Shown here: positions 18,229 to 26,810 of the stretch, one piece after another
Layout of the letters: the number at the start of each line of letters is the position of its first letter
Numbering within the stretch: the stretch's first letter is position 1
Assembly (NCBI RefSeq): GCF_020711255.1
Contig: NZ_JAJFAW010000008.1
Location: forward strand, 124,001 to 188,000
DNA: 64,000 bases
Reading direction: 5' to 3'
Source: Hymenobacter plasmatis
GTDB taxonomy: Bacteria; Bacteroidota; Bacteroidia; Cytophagales; Hymenobacteraceae
Position numbers and translations under genes: made by a program
The notes under the pieces: model-generated
Databases searched by the model: none
What the model saw: the letters and a program-made list of their open reading frames with translations, nothing else
What the model was told of the DNA's origin: nothing

Positions 18229-19485
18229 ATGCAAGTATCTCAGATGGCCGCCGGATTGAGCGGCTCCGAAATTATTCGAATTGGCAACCAAGTAAGCGAG
18301 CAGGTGCGCCAGGGCGCAGATATCTGCAACCTTACCATTGGCGATTTTGACCCCAAAATCTTCCCGATTCCAGCCGAGCTGAACGCCGGCATCACGCAAG
18401 CTTACCTGCAGGGCCTCACCAACTACCCGCCCGCTGCTGGCATGGGCGAGCTGCGCCAGGCCGTGTCCGATTTCCTGAAGACCCGCCAGGGCCTTGACTA
18501 TGGCCCCAACGACATTCTGGTAGCCGGTGGGTCGCGCCCGCTCATCTACGCCACCTACCGCGCCCTGGTAGACCCCGGCGACCGAGTAGTATTCCCGCTG
18601 CCCAGCTGGAACAACAACCACTACTGCCACCTCACCAGCGCGACCCAAGTAGCAGTACCCACGCTGCCGGAAAACAACTTCATGCCCACTGCCGCCGAGC
18701 TGGCTCCCTACCTGGAGGATGCTACGCTGCTGGCCCTGTGCTCGCCCCTGAACCCCACCGGTACGGTGTTCACCAAAGAAGGGCTGGAAGAAATCTGCGA
18801 CCTGGTGCTGGCCGAAAACAAGCGCCGCAGCATCCACGAGAAACCCCTCTATATTCTCTACGACCAGATTTACTGGCTGCTGACCTTCGGCAACACGCAG
18901 CACTTTGACCCCGTGAGCCTGCGCCCCGAGCTGCGCGACTACGTGGTGTACATCGACGGTATTTCCAAGTGCTTTGCGGCTACCGGCGTGCGCGTGGGCT
19001 ACGCCTTCGGCCCCACGGCCATCATCGAGAAGATGAAGTCCATCTTGGGCCACGTGGGTGCCTGGGCTCCCAAAGCAGAGCAGGTAGCCACGGCCCACTT
19101 TATGCCCGAAACGGCGGCCGTTGATGCCTTCCTGGCCGATACCAAAAGCAAGCTGCAAAGCTCCCTGCAAGCCCTGTTTAACGGGCTGAAGGACCTGCAA
19201 GCCCAGGGCTACCCCGTGGATGCCGTGGTTCCGGCCGGTGCTATCTACCTCACCGTTAAAATCGACGAGTTGGGCCGCACCACGCCCGACGGCACGGTGC
19301 TGGCCACCACCCAAGAGCTCACCTCCTACCTCATTTCCGAAGCCAAGCTAGCCCTGGTGCCCTTCAGTGCCTTCGGCACATCGGCCACGGAGCCGTGGTT
19401 CCGCGCATCCGTGGGTGCCGAAACGGTGGAGTCGATTCAAGCTGCACTCCCGCGCCTCAAGGCTGCGTTGGATAAGCTGAAGTAG
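18229..19485 (+). CDS. Class I/II pyridoxal-phosphate aminotransferase
   Basis: A 418-residue fold-type I aminotransferase. SPLNPTGT is the conserved substrate/cofactor segment, YDQIYW carries the Asp/Tyr that contact PLP, and K247 in DGISKCFAATGVRVGY is the Schiff-base lysine. Overall it resembles aspartate-type aminotransferases, which exchange amino groups between amino acids and 2-oxo acids; the amino acid is not certain. The ATG at 18229 is supported by the promoter at 18185. It has its own promoter and so is probably expressed apart from the barrel genes upstream. Confidence 0.9.
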   Translation: MQVSQMAAGLSGSEIIRIGNQVSEQVRQGADICNLTIGDFDPKIFPIPAELNAGITQAYLQGLTNYPPAAGMGELRQAVSDFLKTRQGLDYGPNDILVAGGSRPLIYATYRALVDPGDRVVFPLPSWNNNHYCHLTSATQVAVPTLPENNFMPTAAELAPYLEDATLLALCSPLNPTGTVFTKEGLEEICDLVLAENKRRSIHEKPLYILYDQIYWLLTFGNTQHFDPVSLRPELRDYVVYIDGISKCFAATGVRVGYAFGPTAIIEKMKSILGHVGAWAPKAEQVATAHFMPETAAVDAFLADTKSKLQSSLQALFNGLKDLQAQGYPVDAVVPAGAIYLTVKIDELGRTTPDGTVLATTQELTSYLISEAKLALVPFSAFGTSATEPWFRASVGAETVESIQAALPRLKAALDKLK

Positions 19486-19622
19486 CAGTGGTTGCTTGAA
19501 TGGAGAAATAAAAGTTAGTGAACGTGTGAATTCGGGTAGTAATAGGCATCCACTAGATACATTATCTGGAAAATTGCCATTTACTGAAGCTTTCTTTATT
19601 GCTGCCGCCCCTTTTATCTCAC

Positions 19623-19979
19623 ATGTTCATCAAGCTCCTTTGCGTATTTGCCTTCCCATTCTGCTCTCCTCAAAGTCAGGCACTTGCTCAAGGAGCAGGG
19701 CCACCCCCTGCCAAGAGTAACAAAACAGCTCATGATTCCAACATTAACGCCCTGGTTATACATCTCGATTGTGCTCCGCGGCCCCGTTTCAGAAGAGATA
19801 CAGCAAATGCAGCACTGCTTGTGCTGGATGGAAAAATAGTCCCCAATGATTCGTTGCTAGCCTTGAATCCTGAAGTAATCGAGAGCATTAACGTTTTGAA
19901 AGGACCAGCAGCGGCTGCGATATACGGTACCCGGGCCAACAATGGCGCTTTGATAATTACCCGAAAGAAAAAGAAGTAA
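19623..19979 (+). CDS. Mini TonB-receptor plug-like secreted protein
   Basis: A 118-residue protein with a signal peptide (MFIKLLCVFAFPFCSPQSQA). The C-terminal half, LLVLDGKIVPNDSLLALNP, then ESINVLKGPAAAAIYGTRAN and NGALIITRKKKK, is the end of a TonB-receptor plug domain. There is no barrel after it: a stop follows the Lys-rich tail and then a strong terminator. It could be a soluble plug-like interaction module or a decayed receptor. The clean signal peptide and ending argue for a real short protein. The DNA is less GC-rich than its neighbours. Confidence 0.7.
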   Translation: MFIKLLCVFAFPFCSPQSQALAQGAGPPPAKSNKTAHDSNINALVIHLDCAPRPRFRRDTANAALLVLDGKIVPNDSLLALNPEVIESINVLKGPAAAAIYGTRANNGALIITRKKKK

Positions 19980-19980
19980 A

Positions 19981-20021
19981 ACAAAGAAGGCCAGCTCAAT
20001 TGAGCTGGCCTTCTTTGTTTT
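19981..20021. terminator. Bidirectional terminator between the plug-like gene and porX
   Basis: A perfect palindrome (19981-20018) centred on AGCTCAATTGAGCT with AAAGAA/TTCTTT flanks, placed between two convergent genes. Confidence 0.85.
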
Positions 20022-20033
20022 GTTCGCTTATGA

Positions 20034-21605
20034 CTAAGCTCCCTTAGCAGTAAGCGTCACATAAGGAATGATGCACTCCTCCAGCGAAATACCGCCGTGC
20101 TGGAATGTGTCCTTGTAGTAGTTCACGTAGTAGTTGTAGTTGTTGGGGTAGGCGAAGAAATAGTCGCCAATCGTGAATACGTACGCGGTGCTCACGTTTT
20201 CGCGGGGCAGGAAAATGCTTTCCGGCTTGCGCACCACGTACACGTCGCGCGAGTCTTCGAAGCCCAGGTTCTTGCCGTGCTTGTAGCGCAGGTTGGTGTT
20301 GGTGTTGCGGTCACCCACAATCTTGTACGGGCGCTTGCAGCGGATGGTGCCGTGGTCGGTGGTGATGATGAGCTTGCCTTTTTTCTCCGCAATCTGCTGC
20401 ATCATTTCATACAGCGGCGAGTGGAGGAACCACGAGCGGGTGATGCTACGGTAAGCCGACTCATCGGCGGCCAGCTCCCGAATCATGGCCATGTCGGTGC
20501 GGGCGTGCGAGAGCATGTCCACGAAGTTGTACACGATGACGTTGCACTTGTAATTGTTGTGCAGGTTGCTCATCTTGCTCAGCAAGTCCTTGCCAGCCTG
20601 CAGGTTGGTCACCTTGTTGTAGCTGTACTTCACTTTCTGATTGTTCTTCTGGAAGTTGATTTCCATGAACTCGGATTCGTGCAGGTTTTTGCCCTCGTCG
20701 TCGTCGTCGGTCACCCACAGATTGGGGTACTTCTTCTGAATCTCGCCGGGCATCATGCCCGAGAAAATGGCATTGCGCGCATACGCCGTGGTGGTGGGCA
20801 GGATGGCGTAGTACATCTCCTCGCTGTCCACGGTGAATAGTTCGGTGATGATGGGCTCGAGCACTTTCCACTGGTCGTAGCGCAGGTTGTCAATCAGCAC
20901 AAAGTACACGGGCGTGTCGCCGGTGGCCTTCAGCGTGGGGAATACCCGCTCCTTGAACAGCTGGTGCGACATGAGCGGTGCGTCGTCGTCGCGGCCGTTC
21001 ACCCAGTCTTCGTAGTTCTCCGTGATGAAGCGGCCGAAATAGGTATTGGCCTCGTCCTTCTGCATGTTAAACACCTCGGCCATGCTCTTGCCTTCGGTTT
21101 CGTTGATTTCCAGCTCCCAGTACACCAGCTTCTTGTACACTTCGGCCCACTCGGCCGGCGTAAGGCGGTCGGAAAGCTGCATACCCAGCTGGCGGAAGTC
21201 GCGCTGGTAGCCGCTGTTGGTGGCTTCGCTCACCAGACGCTTGTTGTCGAGCACCTTCTTCACCGACAGCAGAATCTGGCTCGGGTTGACGGGCTTGATG
21301 AGGTAATCGGCGATTTTGGCGCCAATGGCCGACTCCATAATGTGTTCTTCCTCGCTCTTGGTAATCATCACCACGGGCACGGTGGGCCGAATGGCCTTGA
21401 TTTCGGTAAGGGTTTGCAGGCCGGTAAGGCCGGGCATGTTCTCGTCGAGAAACACCAGGTCGTAGCTCTGCTCCTGAATCTGCTCGATGGCATCGGCGCC
21501 GCTGTTCACCGGCGTCACGTCGTAGCCTTTTTCCTTCAGAAATAATAAGTGGGGCTTGAGCAAATCAATTTCGTCGTCGGCCCAGAGAATGGAAGTTTGT
21601 TGCAT
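20034..21605 (-). CDS. porX: PorX-type response regulator with PglZ/alkaline phosphatase-like output domain
   Basis: A 523-residue protein. A receiver domain (residues 1-125) has phosphorylatable D54 in LVFLDENMPG and acidic D10/D11. A long helical linker is followed by a PglZ, alkaline-phosphatase-like domain with metal-ligand segments LIDNLRYDQW, TTTAYARNAIFSG and ITTDHGTIRCK. This is the architecture of PorX, the Bacteroidota regulator that with PorY and SigP controls type IX secretion; in other species the domain acts on nucleotides. It implies a T9SS elsewhere in the genome. The start is the ATG at 21605. Divergent from the HD-domain gene. Confidence 0.93.
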   Translation of the reverse strand: MQQTSILWADDEIDLLKPHLLFLKEKGYDVTPVNSGADAIEQIQEQSYDLVFLDENMPGLTGLQTLTEIKAIRPTVPVVMITKSEEEHIMESAIGAKIADYLIKPVNPSQILLSVKKVLDNKRLVSEATNSGYQRDFRQLGMQLSDRLTPAEWAEVYKKLVYWELEINETEGKSMAEVFNMQKDEANTYFGRFITENYEDWVNGRDDDAPLMSHQLFKERVFPTLKATGDTPVYFVLIDNLRYDQWKVLEPIITELFTVDSEEMYYAILPTTTAYARNAIFSGMMPGEIQKKYPNLWVTDDDDEGKNLHESEFMEINFQKNNQKVKYSYNKVTNLQAGKDLLSKMSNLHNNYKCNVIVYNFVDMLSHARTDMAMIRELAADESAYRSITRSWFLHSPLYEMMQQIAEKKGKLIITTDHGTIRCKRPYKIVGDRNTNTNLRYKHGKNLGFEDSRDVYVVRKPESIFLPRENVSTAYVFTIGDYFFAYPNNYNYYVNYYKDTFQHGGISLEECIIPYVTLTAKGA

Positions 21606-21962
21606 AGGATAGCGCCACTAAACGGTGGCGAGTTAGTAAAACAGGACGCCAGGGGCGCCCGTGGGTGAAATTCGCCGGGACAAAATCCCAACGCATGGGT
21701 TAAACGGTATAACGTGAGCCCTAGTGCCCCGGCCACCAGCCCAACCCGAAAGCTTTACCGTAAACGGGGCAGTTTGGTTATTGAAATGCCGTTAGCTCAA
21801 CCGTGGTGCGACGGCTAGCCCAAAGGTCTCATTTCTCTCCCGTTCGGTTGCGCAAACGGGGCCGCCAGCAGCCGCTGATGAGCTAAACCCCACGCGGCCG
21901 TCGTTCTTTTGTACCACGATTGCCCCGCTCTACGTCCCGTTGGCCCAACGCCAACGCCCTTT
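21606..21962. other. Divergent intergenic region between porX and the HD-domain gene
   Basis: A 357-base region with no credible gene. It must hold the promoters of both flanking genes, but I see no clean TAnnTTTG match. One copy of the AGCTCAA heptamer is at 21794-21800. Confidence 0.6.
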
Positions 21963-23192
21963 ATGAACAAAAAGAAAATTTTCAACGACCCGGTCTACGG
22001 TTTCGTCACCATTCCCACCGAGCTGTTATTTGACCTCATTGAGCACCGGTACTTTCAGCGGCTGCGGCGCATTCAGCAGCTGGGCCTCACGGGGTTTGTG
22101 TATCCGGGGGCGCTGCACACGCGTTTCCACCACGCGCTGGGCGCCATGCATCTCATGTCGTTGGCCCTGCGCACGCTCAAGGACAAGGGTGTAAAGATTT
22201 CGGCGGCGGAAGGCGAGGCTGCCCTTACGGCCATTCTGCTCCACGACGTGGGCCACGGCCCCCTCTCCCATGCGCTGGAAACCGCAATTTTCCAGGATGT
22301 ACCGCACGAGCAGCTCTCGCTGTTTCTGATGGAACGGCTCAACGAGGAATTTGAAGGCAAGCTGACGCTGGCCATCGAGATGTTCAAGGGCACGTACAAG
22401 CGGCCGTTTTTCCATCAGCTGGTGAGCAGTCAGCTCGACATGGACCGCCTCGACTACCTCAACCGCGACTCGTTCTACACCGGCGTGGAAGAAGGCCGCC
22501 CCGGTGCCGACCGCCTCATCAAGATGCTGCGCGTGCACGAGGAGCGCCTGGTGCTGGAAGAAAAAGCGGTGTACTCGGTCGAAAACTTTCTGGTGAGCCG
22601 CCGCCTGATGTACTGGCAGGTGTACCTGCACAAGACCGTGACCAGCGCCGAGCAAATGGTTATCCGGGTGATACAACGGGCCCGCGACTTGGCCCGCCAG
22701 GGCGTAGACGTGCCCGCCAACAGCTGCCTGGGCTATTTCCTGGGCCGCGCCGTGACCCTGGCCGACTTCGAGCGCGACGATAAAATATTGAGCCACTTCG
22801 TGGAGCTCGACGACCACGATTTCTGGTCGGCGATAAAAAATTGGGCTGGCCACCCCGATAAAGTGCTCAGCTACCTCGCTAAAAGCATTTTGAACCGCAA
22901 CCTGCTCAAAATTGTGCTTTCGCCCGAGCCGTTTGACGAAGAATTCCGCCTGGGCATTCGGGAGCTGATTGAGGAGAAATTCAACCTGCCGCCCGCCGAA
23001 GCTGCCCTCCTCATGATACCGGGCCGCCTGAGCAACAGTGCCTACAACGCCGAAAGCCAGGAGCCCATTGAGATTCTGACCAAAAGAGGTGACGTGGTGA
23101 ATGTGATGGAAGCCTCCGACCTGCCCAATATCCGCGCCCTGAGCCAGCGCGTGGAGAAGTTCTACATCTGCTACCCCAAGGAGATTGTGTAG
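21963..23192 (+). CDS. HD-domain phosphohydrolase
   Basis: A 409-residue protein with the metal-binding HD residues: H in HTRFHHALGAMHL, the HD pair in LLHDVGHGPLSH, and a late D in QLDMDRLDYLNRDS. This is the layout of dGTPase-like HD hydrolases (SAMHD1/YdhJ type). Its substrate is probably a nucleotide, but this is not shown. The ATG at 21963 (MNKKKIFNDPVYGFV) is the usual N-terminus of this group. It is followed by a palindromic repeat and then the lipid A genes. Confidence 0.88.
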   Translation: MNKKKIFNDPVYGFVTIPTELLFDLIEHRYFQRLRRIQQLGLTGFVYPGALHTRFHHALGAMHLMSLALRTLKDKGVKISAAEGEAALTAILLHDVGHGPLSHALETAIFQDVPHEQLSLFLMERLNEEFEGKLTLAIEMFKGTYKRPFFHQLVSSQLDMDRLDYLNRDSFYTGVEEGRPGADRLIKMLRVHEERLVLEEKAVYSVENFLVSRRLMYWQVYLHKTVTSAEQMVIRVIQRARDLARQGVDVPANSCLGYFLGRAVTLADFERDDKILSHFVELDDHDFWSAIKNWAGHPDKVLSYLAKSILNRNLLKIVLSPEPFDEEFRLGIRELIEEKFNLPPAEAALLMIPGRLSNSAYNAESQEPIEILTKRGDVVNVMEASDLPNIRALSQRVEKFYICYPKEIV

Positions 23193-23214
23193 CGTTGACA
23201 CAAAAACTATAGAC

Positions 23215-23310
23215 CGTCATGCTGAGCGCAGCCGAAGCATCTCTAATGCAACACTAATCCAACGGACTCAACGAAGCGGTAAAGATGCTTCGGCTGCGCT
23301 CAGCATGACG
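23215..23310. repeat. Dispersed palindromic element, copy 2
   Basis: Inverted repeat with arms CGTCATGCTGAGCGCAGCCG and AAGCATCTCT (left), matched perfectly by the right arm at 23283-23310. Compared with copy 3, both arms carry a C-G pair where copy 3 has T-A. The loop contains CAACGGACTCAACGAAGC. Confidence 0.88.
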
Positions 23311-23332
23311 TTCTTTTCAGCTTGCCAACCAC

Positions 23333-23340
23333 TAAATTTG
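23333..23340 (+). promoter_or_regulatory. -7 element TAAATTTG of lpxD
   Basis: A full match to TAnnTTTG ending 6 bases before the lpxD ATG at 23347. It decides that start over upstream in-frame codons and implies a leader of nearly zero length. Confidence 0.7.
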
Positions 23341-23346
23341 CGGACT

Positions 23347-24387
23347 ATGGAATTTACTGTTCAGCAAATCGCCGAAGTTCTCGGCGGCACCGTGGAAGGC
23401 GACGCCACCCAGCCCATTTCCAGCCTGGCCAAGATTGAAGAAGCCCAGGCCGGCTCGCTCACGTTTCTCTCCAATACCAAATACGAGTCTTTTCTCTACG
23501 AAACCGGCGCCACCGCCGTCATCGTAGGCCGCAGCCTTGAGTTGCGGAATGCTATCAAGCCCGCTCTGATTAGGGTGGAAGACCCCTACTCTGCTTTTAG
23601 CCAGCTCCTCGAATTCTACGCCCAGGCCACCCGCACCGGCAAGCGCGGCGTGGAGCAACCTTCCTTCATCGGCGAAACCTCGGAAATTGGCACAGGCCAC
23701 TACCGGGGTGCATTTTCCTACATCGGCGATAATTGCAAGCTCGGGGAGAATGTTTTGGTTTTCCCGCACGCCTACATCGGCGACCGGGTCACGATTGGCA
23801 ACGGCAGCATCATCCACGCGGGTGCCAAGATTTATTCCGACACGGTCATTGGGCAGTTTTGCGTCGTGAAGGCGGGGGCCGTAGTGGGTACCGATGGCTT
23901 CGGCTTTGCCCCGCAGCCCGATGGCTCCTACAAGGCCATCCCGCAGATTGGCAACGTGGTGCTGGAAGACTACGTGAGCATCGGGGCCAACGCCACCATC
24001 GACTGCGCCACGCTGGGCTCAACCCGCGTGGGCCGGGGCAGCAAAATCGACAACCTGGTGCAGCTGGCCCACAACGTAGAAATCGGCCAGCATACGGTCA
24101 TTGCCTCCCAAACCGGCATCGCCGGCTCGGCCAAAATCGGCGACCATTGCGTGCTGGCCGGGCAGGTGGGCATGGCAGGCCACGTCACGCTGGCCAACAA
24201 AACCACCGTCACGGCCCAGTCGGGCGTGGGCAAAAACGTGAAGCAGGAAGGCCTGATTCTGCAGGGCTCCACTGCCTTCGATTTCAAGCAGAACCAGCGC
24301 GCCCAAATCGTTTTCCGCCGGCTGCCCGAACTGGAGCAGCGCGTCGAGCGCTTGGAGAAGGCGAAAAGCACGACGGAAAAGCCCTAG
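23347..24387 (+). CDS. lpxD: UDP-3-O-acylglucosamine N-acyltransferase
   Basis: A 346-residue lipid A biosynthesis enzyme that adds the second acyl chain to UDP-3-O-acyl-glucosamine from acyl-ACP in the cytoplasm. An N-terminal uridine-binding domain (residues 1-100) leads to a left-handed beta helix of hexapeptide repeats (IGDNCKLGENV, IGDRVTIGNGSIIHAGAKI). The catalytic His region is IDNLVQLAHNVEIG, and a C-terminal helix (LPELEQRVERLEKA) closes the trimer. The start at 23347 is set by the -7 element just before it. Its stop codon TAG is the first three bases of the next promoter element. Confidence 0.96.
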   Translation: MEFTVQQIAEVLGGTVEGDATQPISSLAKIEEAQAGSLTFLSNTKYESFLYETGATAVIVGRSLELRNAIKPALIRVEDPYSAFSQLLEFYAQATRTGKRGVEQPSFIGETSEIGTGHYRGAFSYIGDNCKLGENVLVFPHAYIGDRVTIGNGSIIHAGAKIYSDTVIGQFCVVKAGAVVGTDGFGFAPQPDGSYKAIPQIGNVVLEDYVSIGANATIDCATLGSTRVGRGSKIDNLVQLAHNVEIGQHTVIASQTGIAGSAKIGDHCVLAGQVGMAGHVTLANKTTVTAQSGVGKNVKQEGLILQGSTAFDFKQNQRAQIVFRRLPELEQRVERLEKAKSTTEKP

Positions 24388-24392
24388 CTTTG
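24385..24392 (+). promoter_or_regulatory. -7 element TAGCTTTG upstream of lpxC-fabZ
   Basis: A full match to TAnnTTTG that begins with the lpxD stop codon (24385-24387). A transcript from here would carry the inverted repeat at 24402-24485 in its leader of about 100 bases. Confidence 0.6.
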
Positions 24393-24401
24393 CAGTAACC
24401 T

Positions 24402-24485
24402 GGAAGCTAGGAGCTAGAAGCTGGGAGCATGAAGAAAGCCGATTACGTGTGCCTTCTAGCTCCCAGCTCCTAGCTTCTGACTTCT
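24402..24485 (+). repeat. Inverted repeat in the lpxD-lpxC gap, built from GAAGCT(A/G)GGAGC words
   Basis: The left arm (24402-24428) and right arm (24453-24485) are imperfect reverse complements. Each consists of short near-repeats such as GAAGCTAGGAGCT and GAAGCTGGGAGC. It would form a long stem in the leader of lpxC-fabZ. Confidence 0.8.
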
Positions 24486-24497
24486 ATAGTCTTAGAA

Positions 24498-25892
24498 ATG
24501 AACGACAAGCAACACACCATCAAGGCGCCCGTTACGGTGCGCGGCATCGGACTGCACACGGGCGTAGAAGCCACCATGACGTTTTGCCCCGCGCCCGTGG
24601 GCCACGGCTACAAGTTTCAGCGCGTGGACATGCCCGGCCAGCCCATCGTGGATGCCGACGTGGACAACGTAGTGGACCTGAGCCGCGGCACCACCATTGA
24701 GCAGAACGGCGCTCGCATTAACACGGTGGAGCACACCCTGGCCGCGCTGGTGGGCTTGCAGCTCGACAACGTGCTGATTCAGCTCTCGGGTCCCGAGCCG
24801 CCCATTATGGATGGTTCGTCGGCCGAGTTCATCAAGGCCATCGAAACGGTGGGACTGGAAGAGCAGAACGCCCTGCGCAACTACTACGAAATCCCCGAGA
24901 GCATCCGCTACGTGGACAATGCCCGTGGTGTGGAAATTGCGGCCCTGCCCCTGTCCGACTACCGCCTCACGGTGATGGTGGACTACAACTCGCCGGTACT
25001 GGGCTCGCAGCACGCCACGCTAGCCGACATCGCCCAGTTCGGCGATGAAATTGCTTCGTCGCGTACGTTCTGCTTTTTGCACGAGCTGGAAATGCTCTAC
25101 AAAAACAACCTCATCCGCGGCGGCGACCTGAGCAACGCCATCGTGGTAGTAGACCGGGTGGTAACCGACGACGAGCTCAACGAGCTGGCCAAAATGCTGG
25201 GCAAGCCCCGCGTGTCGGTGAAGAAGGAAGGCATCCTGAACAACGTGGACCTGCGCCACAAAAACGAGCCCGCCCGCCACAAGCTGCTCGACCTCGTGGG
25301 CGACCTCGCCTTGGTGGGACGCCCCCTGAAAGGCCAGATTCTGGCCGCCCGGCCCGGCCACGCGGCCAACGTGGCCTTCGCCAAGCGCATCAAGAAAAAG
25401 ATGCTCGAAGCCCGTAGCAACCCCGTGCCGGTGTACGACATGAACCGCGAGCCGGTGATGGACATCAACCGCATCATGCAGGTGCTGCCCCACCGCTACC
25501 CGTTCCTGCTGATTGACAAAATCATCCACCTCGACGACCAGATGGTGACCTCGGTGAAGAACGTGACCATGAACGAGCCGTTCTTCCAGGGCCACTTCCC
25601 CGGCAACCCCATCATGCCCGGTGTGCTGCAGGTAGAGGCCATGGCCCAGACCGGCGGCATCCTGGTGATGAACACTGTGCCCGACCCCGAAAACTACTGG
25701 CAGTACTTCCTGGGCATCGAAAACTGCCGCTTCCGCAAAAAAGTATTGCCCGGCGACACCATCTTATTCCACTGTCAGTTGTTAGCTCCCATCAAGCGTG
25801 GCATCGCCAAAATGCGCGGCCAGGCTTTCGTGAATGGCAAAGTGGTGATGGACGCCGAAATGAGCGCCGCTATTGTTCGCAAAGACGCCTAG
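24498..25892 (+). CDS. lpxC-fabZ: Bifunctional UDP-3-O-acyl-GlcNAc deacetylase / 3-hydroxyacyl-ACP dehydratase
   Basis: A 464-residue fusion typical of Bacteroidota. The N-terminal LpxC part (about residues 1-300) removes the acetyl group in the committed step of lipid A synthesis. It shows RGIGLHTG, the zinc-ligand region [21 protein letters not shown] and [11 protein letters not shown]. The C-terminal FabZ part dehydrates 3-hydroxyacyl-ACP in fatty acid synthesis: [13 protein letters not shown] carries the catalytic His, and [20 protein letters not shown] the catalytic Glu. The fusion joins the enzyme using 3-hydroxyacyl chains with the one competing for them. Flanked on both sides by unusual inverted repeats. 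Confidence 0.97.
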   Translation: MNDKQHTIKAPVTVRGIGLHTGVEATMTFCPAPVGHGYKFQRVDMPGQPIVDADVDNVVDLSRGTTIEQNGARINTVEHTLAALVGLQLDNVLIQLSGPEPPIMDGSSAEFIKAIETVGLEEQNALRNYYEIPESIRYVDNARGVEIAALPLSDYRLTVMVDYNSPVLGSQHATLADIAQFGDEIASSRTFCFLHELEMLYKNNLIRGGDLSNAIVVVDRVVTDDELNELAKMLGKPRVSVKKEGILNNVDLRHKNEPARHKLLDLVGDLALVGRPLKGQILAARPGHAANVAFAKRIKKKMLEARSNPVPVYDMNREPVMDINRIMQVLPHRYPFLLIDKIIHLDDQMVTSVKNVTMNEPFFQGHFPGNPIMPGVLQVEAMAQTGGILVMNTVPDPENYWQYFLGIENCRFRKKVLPGDTILFHCQLLAPIKRGIAKMRGQAFVNGKVVMDAEMSAAIVRKDA

Positions 25893-25898
25893 AGTTGA

Positions 25899-25984
25899 AT
25901 TAATAATGAAGAATGAAGAATGAAGAATTAGCCGGCGCTTGTTGCCCACAAATTCCTCATTCTTCATTCCTCATTCTTCATTAA
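25899..25984 (+). repeat. Inverted repeat in the lpxC-lpxA gap, built from GAATGAA words
   Basis: The left arm is a run of GAATGAAGAATGAA units (25899-25929). The right arm is its near reverse complement, with TTCATTCCTCATTC units (25951-25984). The two separate GCCGGCGC-containing spacer DNA. The arms are AT-rich and unlike their surroundings. The stem ends 8 bases before the lpxA start codon. Confidence 0.8.
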
Positions 25985-25992
25985 AGTAAAGA

Positions 25993-26799
25993 ATGATTTC
26001 TCCCCTCGCCTACATTCACCCTTCAGCTCGTATTGCGCCTGGCGTAACCGTGGAGCCGTTTACGACGATTGCGGCGGATGTCGAGATTGGCGAGGGTAGC
26101 TGGATTGGGCCGAACGTGACCATCATGAATGGCGCGCGAATTGGGCAGCACTGCCAGGTGTTTCCGGGCGCCGTGCTGGGTGCCGTGCCCCAGGATTTGA
26201 AATTTGCTGGCGAGCAAACCACCGCCGTGATTGGCGACTACACCGTCATTCGGGAATGCGTGACCGTGAACCGCGGCACTGTTGACCGCGGCGAAACCCG
26301 CGTGGGCAGCCACTGCCTGCTCATGGCCTACGTGCATGTGGCCCACGACTGCATTATCGGCAACCACTGCATTCTGGCCAACACTGTGCAGGTAGCCGGG
26401 CACGTTGAAATTGGCGACTACGCCATCATCGGCGGCTCTTCGGCCGTACATCAGTTTGTCAAGATTGGGGCGCACGCCATGGTTTCGGGTGGCTCCCTGG
26501 TACGCAAGGACGTGCCGCCGTTTGTGAAAGCCGGCCGCGAGCCGCTGTCCTACGCCGGGGCCAACTCGGTGGGCCTGCGCCGCCGCGGTTTCACCGAGGA
26601 CGCCATCAACCTGGTGCAGCAGTTGTACCGAACGCTGTTTTTGGGCGGCTTTAATACCCAGGATGCCTTGGCTCAGATTGAGCGCGAACTGCCGGCATCA
26701 CCCGAGCGCGAAATCGCCGTGAGCTTTGTGCGGGCAGCCACGCGCGGCATCATCAAAGGGCCCAAGCGGGGCCGCACGGACGGCAGCGAAGCGGAATAA
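25993..26799 (+). CDS. lpxA: UDP-N-acetylglucosamine acyltransferase
   Basis: A 268-residue enzyme that transfers 3-hydroxyacyl from ACP to UDP-GlcNAc, the first step of lipid A synthesis. Hexapeptide repeats of the left-handed beta helix run from residue 5 to about 190 (IHPSARIAPGVTVEPFTTI). The catalytic His lies in MAYVHVAHDCIIGNHC, and a helical C-terminal domain (AINLVQQLYRTLF) follows. Length is normal. Its ATG at 25993 stands directly after the 25899-25984 inverted repeat. The ABC ATPase gene follows after 11 bases. Confidence 0.96.
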   Translation: MISPLAYIHPSARIAPGVTVEPFTTIAADVEIGEGSWIGPNVTIMNGARIGQHCQVFPGAVLGAVPQDLKFAGEQTTAVIGDYTVIRECVTVNRGTVDRGETRVGSHCLLMAYVHVAHDCIIGNHCILANTVQVAGHVEIGDYAIIGGSSAVHQFVKIGAHAMVSGGSLVRKDVPPFVKAGREPLSYAGANSVGLRRRGFTEDAINLVQQLYRTLFLGGFNTQDALAQIERELPASPEREIAVSFVRAATRGIIKGPKRGRTDGSEAE

Positions 26800-26810
26800 C
26801 CCACGCTGCC

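Noticed and set aside
18154..19314. Long minus-strand open frame of 386 codons
   Set aside because: It is the shadow of the aminotransferase gene, whose PLP motifs are clear.
22026..23201. Minus-strand open frame of 391 codons
   Set aside because: It is opposite the HD-domain gene and shows His- and Gln-rich antisense sequence only.
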